Shown one piece after another: positions 59,358-64,000 of a DNA stretch of 64,000 nt. Under the pieces are notes generated by a model. The model made no database searches, was not told where the DNA came from, and saw nothing but the letters and a program-made list of their open reading frames with translations. The stretch lies in the NCBI RefSeq assembly GCF_900113115.1, contig NZ_FOOF01000001.1:434001-498000 (forward strand), written 5' to 3'. The stretch comes from Duganella sp. CF458 (lineage in GTDB: Bacteria > Pseudomonadota > Gammaproteobacteria > Burkholderiales > Burkholderiaceae_D). The stretch's first letter is position 1, and each line of letters opens with the position of its first letter. The position numbers and the translations under genes were made by a program.

Positions 59358-59385
59358 TTGACTTGCTTAAAAAACAGGCATAACG
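59358..59385 (+). promoter_or_regulatory. Predicted promoter of M4 protease copy 2
   Basis: TTGACT and ATAACG 16 nt apart, 40 nt before the ATG; counterpart of the copy 1 site, within a region (about 59290-59424) alignable to the copy 1 leader with small gaps. Confidence 0.6.
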
Positions 59386-59424
59386 TCGTCTCTCCCACCA
59401 ACCCAAGTTCCCCAAGGAGAGTCG

Positions 59425-61947
59425 ATGAAACTTCGCAAAAGCCTGTTGGCCGCAGCCGTTGCCGCCTCGTTCGCCCCTGCATTCGCAGGCGTCCTGCCCG
59501 ATACCCTGATGGCCGCTCCGGCTCAGCCGATGAGCGTTGAAGCCAAGGCGAACTTGGTATCGCGCCTGGACTCCCTTCGCTCCGCAGCCGGGCTCGATAG
59601 CGAGCATGGGTACAAACTGCGCGAACAGCACCCCGGTGTCAACGGCCAGCGCATCGTGCGCGCCGACCACACCTTCCAGGGCCTGCGCGTGTTCGGTTCC
59701 GATTCGGTCGTCGTCACCGATGAAAACGGCAACGTCGTCAGCGAGTCGGCCTCCGATCGCCGCAACAACCTGGACGCTTCGCGCGCTGCCAAGGCCTCCG
59801 GCAAGGGCGCTCCTGACACCGCAGCCGCTTTCGGCGCCGATGAAGCGATCCGCATCGCCGTCTCGCGCACGCCGGGCAGCCAGCACCGCATCAAGCCGGA
59901 AGCCGAACTGCTGATCTGGCCGGTGGTCAAGACCCAGCGCACCGCTGCTGCCGCCAACAAGGCCGACAGCGCGCTGAATGCGACGGACGTGGAAGAAGTG
60001 GTCGACCATTATGAACTGGCCTACCTGGTCAAGACCCGCATGAACAAGGATGGCCGCCCGGTGTTCCGCGACACCGTGATCAGCGCCAAGACCGGCGCCG
60101 TCATCAAGCAGTGGAATGCCCTGCAGACCGTGGTCGGCGTAGGCCACAGCCAGTACAACGGCGACGTGCCGATCAACACCACCCTGTCCGGCTCCACCTA
60201 CAAGATGCTCGATACCTCGCGCGGCGTGGGCGGCACCTACGGCGGCATGGCGATCACCAATGCCAACCACTCGTCGGCCAACAATCCAAATCCCGGCTCG
60301 ATCTACACCAACAGCACCAACACCTGGGGCGACGGCCAGCAATACATCAGCGGCGGCAGCACCACCAACGCCAACGGCCAGACCGCCGCAGTGAACGCGC
60401 TGTGGGGCCTGATGAACACTTACGACACGCTGAAGAACGTGATGGGCTGGTCTTCGCTGGACGGCAACAACACCGCGACCTATATCGCGGTCCACGTCGA
60501 CAACAACTACGACAACGCCTTCTTCGACCCTAGCTGCAAGTGCATGTACATCGGCGACGGCGGCTCCTACTTCAACAACCTGGGTTCGATCGACGTGATC
60601 GGCCACGAAATGGGCCACGGCGTGACCGACGCCACCTCCAACCTGACCTACTCCGGCGAGTCCGGCGGCCTGAACGAGTCGAACTCGGACATCACCGGCG
60701 AAGCGGTGGAAGCCTATGCGCGCGCTGGCGGCACCGGCACCTCCATCCCGCTGACCGGCAACGACTGGATGATGGGCAAGGAGATCGCCAAGAACGGCCA
60801 GCCGCTGCGCTGGATGTGGAAGCCATCCAAGGACGGCTCGTCGAAGGACGCCTGGAGCAGCGGCCTGGGTGGCATCGACGTGCACTACTCCTCCGGCCCG
60901 AACAACCGCATGTTCTACTTCCTGTCCAAGGGCTCCAACTCCTCTTCCTCGAGCGAGATGTACAGCTCTTACCTGAACAAGCAGCCGCTGGCCATGACCG
61001 GTATCGGTACCGACAAGGCGTTCCGCATCTGGTTCAAGGCGAACACCACCAAGTTCACCGCATCGACCAACTACGCCAACGCCCGCCTGAAGATGATCGA
61101 GTCGGCCGAACAGCTGTACGGCGTGGGCAGCGCCGAAGCGACCGCCGTCAAGCGCGCTTATGCCGCGATCAACGTCGGCACGGACGTGGATGAAGCCAAT
61201 CCAAACACCGTGACGATCACTACGCAGCCGAACAACGTCACCGTTGCTGCCGGCGGCACCGCGACCTTCACCGTTGGCGCAAGCGGCGGCACCACGCCTT
61301 ACAGCTACGCCTGGTACCGTAACGGCACCCAGATTTCGGGCGCGACTTCGGCCACCTACTCGTTCACCGCACAGACGGCCGACAACGGCGCCGTGTTCAA
61401 GGCCATCGTCAGCGACTCCTCGTCGCCGGTGAAGACTGCGACCTCGAACGACGCCACCTTGACCGTTGGAGTGATTCCTCCGCAGAGCGAGCTGATTGTC
61501 AACGGCGGCTTCGAGTCCGGCACTTCGCCATGGGCGGGCACCACCGGCGTGATCGGCAACTACAGCGGCCAGACTGCGTACGAAGGCAGCCGCTTCGCAT
61601 GGCTGGGTGGCAACGGTCGCACCGCTACCGAATCCCTGTACCAGACCGTGACCATCCCATCCACCGCAACCTCGGCAACCCTGTCGTTCGCGCTGCATAT
61701 CGACACCGCGGAAACCGGCAGCACCGTGTATGACAAGATGGCCGTGACCGTGAAGAACAGCTCCGGCACCACCCTGGGCACCCTGGCCACCTACAACAAC
61801 ACCATGCCGGTCAGTGGCTACCAGATGCGCACCTTCAACCTGCTGCCGTACAAAGGCCAGACCGTGCGCATTCACTTCAACATGACGGAAGACTATTCGC
61901 TGCAGACTTCCTTCGTTGTTGACAAGGTAAGCCTGCAAGTTCAATAA
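59425..61947 (+). CDS. M4-family (thermolysin-like) secreted metalloprotease, copy 2
   Basis: 840-aa paralogue, collinear with copy 1 at a constant offset of 2718 nt; only two one-codon indels that cancel out, in the linkers before the Ig-like domain and before the C-terminal domain. Same signal peptide start, HEMGH zinc site (394-398) and E418. Differences cluster in the propeptide, while the catalytic domain is nearly identical down to silent positions. Has its own promoter and terminator. Confidence 0.95.
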   Translation: MKLRKSLLAAAVAASFAPAFAGVLPDTLMAAPAQPMSVEAKANLVSRLDSLRSAAGLDSEHGYKLREQHPGVNGQRIVRADHTFQGLRVFGSDSVVVTDENGNVVSESASDRRNNLDASRAAKASGKGAPDTAAAFGADEAIRIAVSRTPGSQHRIKPEAELLIWPVVKTQRTAAAANKADSALNATDVEEVVDHYELAYLVKTRMNKDGRPVFRDTVISAKTGAVIKQWNALQTVVGVGHSQYNGDVPINTTLSGSTYKMLDTSRGVGGTYGGMAITNANHSSANNPNPGSIYTNSTNTWGDGQQYISGGSTTNANGQTAAVNALWGLMNTYDTLKNVMGWSSLDGNNTATYIAVHVDNNYDNAFFDPSCKCMYIGDGGSYFNNLGSIDVIGHEMGHGVTDATSNLTYSGESGGLNESNSDITGEAVEAYARAGGTGTSIPLTGNDWMMGKEIAKNGQPLRWMWKPSKDGSSKDAWSSGLGGIDVHYSSGPNNRMFYFLSKGSNSSSSSEMYSSYLNKQPLAMTGIGTDKAFRIWFKANTTKFTASTNYANARLKMIESAEQLYGVGSAEATAVKRAYAAINVGTDVDEANPNTVTITTQPNNVTVAAGGTATFTVGASGGTTPYSYAWYRNGTQISGATSATYSFTAQTADNGAVFKAIVSDSSSPVKTATSNDATLTVGVIPPQSELIVNGGFESGTSPWAGTTGVIGNYSGQTAYEGSRFAWLGGNGRTATESLYQTVTIPSTATSATLSFALHIDTAETGSTVYDKMAVTVKNSSGTTLGTLATYNNTMPVSGYQMRTFNLLPYKGQTVRIHFNMTEDYSLQTSFVVDKVSLQVQ

Positions 61948-61962
61948 ACTTTCATCATCCTG

Positions 61963-62019
61963 GCCGGTATGCGGCTATCGTCATCCCCGGATACGATAGC
62001 TGCATAGCCGGCTTTTTTT
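61963..62019 (+). terminator. Rho-independent terminator of M4 protease copy 2
   Basis: Long hairpin: GCCGG with GCTATCGT on the left arm pairs with ACGATAGC and GCCGGC on the right (single-base bulges), followed by seven T. Confidence 0.88.
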
Positions 62020-62065
62020 CTTCTTTGCGGTGCTATGATGTTTGCCTTGTTTTTAAGGAGGCAGC

Positions 62066-63298
62066 ATGGGCATTGGTATTGGCGGCAAGACTATCGAACA
62101 GGCTTTGGCATCCCTGTCGGACATGACGGCGGGCGCAACGCCGATCGGCAAGGACGAACACCTGGCACGCATCGAAAAGGCGCAAGCCTTCATGCGCCAG
62201 CAAGGCATCGCGGCCATCTACATCAATGCCGGCTCCAGCCTCCTCTACTTCACCGGCACCAAGTGGTACCCGAGCGAACGCATGGTCGGTGCCATTCTTC
62301 CGGCCGGCGGCGCGGTGGAGTACATCGCCCCCGCTTTCGAAGAAAATACCCTGCAGGACTTCATGCTGGTGGAAGGCGCGGTCAACTGCTGGCACGAGCA
62401 CGAAAGCCCATCCGCCCTGTTCATCGCGGTCCTGAAAAAGATGGGCATCATGCCCAATGCCGCACAACCGCCACGCATCGGCATCGACGAAAGCGCCGCC
62501 TTCTTCATCTACGACGGCATCCGTCCACTGGCCGAAGGCTATGCGCTGGAAAATGCCCGCCCGGTGACTGCTCACTGCCGCACCCGCAAGTCGAAAGCGG
62601 AGATCGCCCTGATGCAGCGCGCCAAGGACATGACCCTGGCCGTGCACATCGCCACCGCCAGCATCCTGCGCGAGGGCATTACCACCACCGAAGTGGCTGA
62701 ATTCATCGACAAGGCGCACCGCAAGGTCGGCGCGCCGGCAGGTTCCTATTTCGTGATCGTGCTGTTCGGCGTGGCCAGCTCCTTCCCGCACGGCGTTTCT
62801 TACGTACAGACGCTGAAGCAGGGCGACACGGTGCTGATCGACACCGGCTGCAAGCTGCACAACTACATTTCCGACATCACGCGCACCTATGTGTACGGCG
62901 AAGCCAGCGAGCGCCAGCGCGCGGTATGGCATGCGGAAAAGGCGGCGCAACTGGCCGCGTTTGAAGCTGCCCAGCTGGGCGTGGCTTGCGAGGCAGTGGA
63001 CCAGGCCGCGCGCCGCTCACTGCAGGCGGCTGGCTTCGGCCCGGAATACAAGCTGCCCGGCCTGCCGCACCGCACCGGCCACGGTATCGGCCTGGACATC
63101 CACGAATGGCCTTACCTGGTCGGCGGCGACAAGACCCCGCTGGACGTCGGCATGACGTTCTCGAACGAGCCGATGATCGTGGTGCCGGGTGAATTCGGCG
63201 TGCGCCATGAAGACCACTTCTACATGGCGGAAGACGGCCCGCGCTGGTTCACCCAACCGTCCCACTCCATCGACGATCCTTTCGGATTGCAGGCCTGA
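62066..63298 (+). CDS. M24-family aminopeptidase (Xaa-Pro peptidase type)
   Basis: 410-aa pita-bread metallopeptidase. Creatinase-like N-domain (about 30-160), then metal ligands: Asp in LIDTGC, Asp in ISDITRT, His in HRTGHGIGLDIHE, Glu in SNEPMI and Glu in VRHEDHFYM. Probably removes amino acids before proline from peptides taken up after extracellular proteolysis. AAGGAGGCAGC precedes the ATG. No signal peptide, so cytoplasmic. Confidence 0.94.
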   Translation: MGIGIGGKTIEQALASLSDMTAGATPIGKDEHLARIEKAQAFMRQQGIAAIYINAGSSLLYFTGTKWYPSERMVGAILPAGGAVEYIAPAFEENTLQDFMLVEGAVNCWHEHESPSALFIAVLKKMGIMPNAAQPPRIGIDESAAFFIYDGIRPLAEGYALENARPVTAHCRTRKSKAEIALMQRAKDMTLAVHIATASILREGITTTEVAEFIDKAHRKVGAPAGSYFVIVLFGVASSFPHGVSYVQTLKQGDTVLIDTGCKLHNYISDITRTYVYGEASERQRAVWHAEKAAQLAAFEAAQLGVACEAVDQAARRSLQAAGFGPEYKLPGLPHRTGHGIGLDIHEWPYLVGGDKTPLDVGMTFSNEPMIVVPGEFGVRHEDHFYMAEDGPRWFTQPSHSIDDPFGLQA

Positions 63299-63745
63299 TC
63301 AGTTGGCCTTCGCGGTGCCGGTGAAGTTCAGGGCAGGCAGTTCCCTACGGGCTTCTTCGGCGCTGACCGATTCCAGCACCACGCGGCCGACCTTCTCTTC
63401 AAATTGAGCCTTGGTGCGCACGTACCTGGTCTCCCCTGCTTCAAGAACGAAGCTGAACTTCCTGGTGACCCTGGTGGCGGCTGATGCTTCGTACTTGCCT
63501 GGGGCTACATCGACAAAGAAATAGGCGCCTGGAACCGACTCGCCCACTACCACCCCATCCAGCTTGACCGGGGCAGTCAAGCCGCCGCCGGTGAGGGCGT
63601 CAACGCGGTAAAAATACACACGGCCCTGGTCGGCCGACAGCTTCGGCATGACAGCCTCTTGCTGCGCGAACCTGGTTCCGGATACCGAAGAGCAGCCCGT
63701 AAGCAGAGCCACGGCGGCAATCGCCGCCAGCGATACTAATTTCAT
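63299..63745 (-). CDS. DUF2846-family lipoprotein
   Basis: 148-aa protein with lipobox (LLTGC, Cys 18) and the DUF2846 body (RVYFYRVDALTGGG, GVVVGESVPGAYFFVDVAPG). Unknown role; members are envelope proteins with a small beta-sandwich. Convergent with the M24 gene, their stops directly adjacent. Confidence 0.9.
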   Translation of the reverse strand: MKLVSLAAIAAVALLTGCSSVSGTRFAQQEAVMPKLSADQGRVYFYRVDALTGGGLTAPVKLDGVVVGESVPGAYFFVDVAPGKYEASAATRVTRKFSFVLEAGETRYVRTKAQFEEKVGRVVLESVSAEEARRELPALNFTGTAKAN

Positions 63746-63861
63746 ACTAACCCTAGGAAGTTGAGAACAACACTGCCCGCAGTGTAGCGAATCCGCGTCG
63801 CCCTGTGGAACTTCACCGTCGCTTCATTCTGAACGCATACGGGCCCGCTACAGTGCCGGCC

Positions 63862-64000
63862 ATGAATATCTCCACCTCCATGCAGCGCGTCATGTACGCC
63901 CACCTTCTTGCGGTTAGCTGCGCCGCAGTCACGTTCGTCTTCGGCAACGAGCTGTGGGACTTCGTCGTCAACGGCGATAAAACCTTCCGCTTTCCGCTTG
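63862..64000 (+). CDS. 5' fragment of a gene for a probable membrane protein
   Basis: Open frame of 46 codons running off the right edge, starting MNISTSMQRVMYAHLLAVSC. A hydrophobic segment lies at about residues 13-28. Too short to name. Confidence 0.5.
   Translation, partial: MNISTSMQRVMYAHLLAVSCAAVTFVFGNELWDFVVNGDKTFRFPL

Noticed and set aside
56692..61944. Long antisense frames (842 and 865 codons) opposite both M4 proteases
   Set aside because: Both are codon-bias shadows; their similarity follows from the similarity of the sense genes.

Overview
The window is a dense, GC-rich chromosomal segment from a betaproteobacterium, most likely the Massilia/Duganella/Janthinobacterium group of Oxalobacteraceae. 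This is inferred from gene content and order (pilS next to a PP0621-family gene and a CcsA-like gene near ffh; proS next to rppH; a full kdp operon beside a TorF-type porin; parE-parC), from a PEP-CTERM protein and from many secreted peptidases. I see no rRNA, tRNA, CRISPR array, IS element or prophage. About 60 protein genes are supported, two of them cut by the window edges.

Layout. 1-2673 (minus): 3' part of the pilus sensor kinase gene pilS, a PP0621-family gene and a CcsA/YpjD-like gene, joined by overlapping start/stop codons. 2751-5326 (minus): a NitT/TauT-type ABC importer, followed by an M48 peptidase gene (5395-6186). 6433-8346 (plus): ffh and a histone-H1-like/SWIB fusion protein, each with a terminator. 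8413-10719: two tandem Bcr/CflA-type MFS exporters. 10723-12213 (minus): a PEP-CTERM trypsin-like protease with a strong sigma-54-type promoter, and a small secreted protein. 12296-17550: lytic transglycosylase and proS, rppH, a two-lobed retropepsin-like protein, DUF1841 and small unknowns. 17619-21056 (minus): isoquinoline-1-oxidoreductase-type molybdenum hydroxylase (iorA/iorB) and two cytochromes c. 21330-26816 (plus): an ImpA-like lipoprotein metalloprotease, then a MoxR ATPase, a GNAT acetyltransferase and a VWA protein.

26808-35715 (minus): TorF-type porin, an unannotated 30-aa membrane peptide, kdpF-A-B-C-D-E. Phased TTTAC-type boxes precede both the porin and the kdp genes and suggest joint KdpE control. 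35818-41118: a receiver-domain protein, then parE-parC with a LexA-like box over the presumed parE promoter. 41188-43924: M64 peptidase, ECF sigma factor and anti-sigma factor. 43925-49481 (minus): cyanophycinase lipoprotein, DUF4331 protein, small lipoprotein, TPR protein and a HupE/UreJ-type membrane protein with a periplasmic EF-hand. The last four form a tight operon of unknown function and are the best candidate for an undescribed system. 49605-56357: NTF2-like protein, argH, TRAP permeases without a binding protein, and small secreted or regulatory proteins. 56707-61947: two tandem 840-aa M4 metalloproteases with duplicated upstream regions. 62066-64000: an M24 peptidase, a DUF2846 lipoprotein and a truncated membrane-protein gene.

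Overall the segment mixes housekeeping genes (ffh, proS, rppH, parEC, argH) with accessory secreted hydrolases. The latter fit a free-living soil or water bacterium that digests extracellular protein and polymer. Statements about function come from recognising families by eye; no database search was run.
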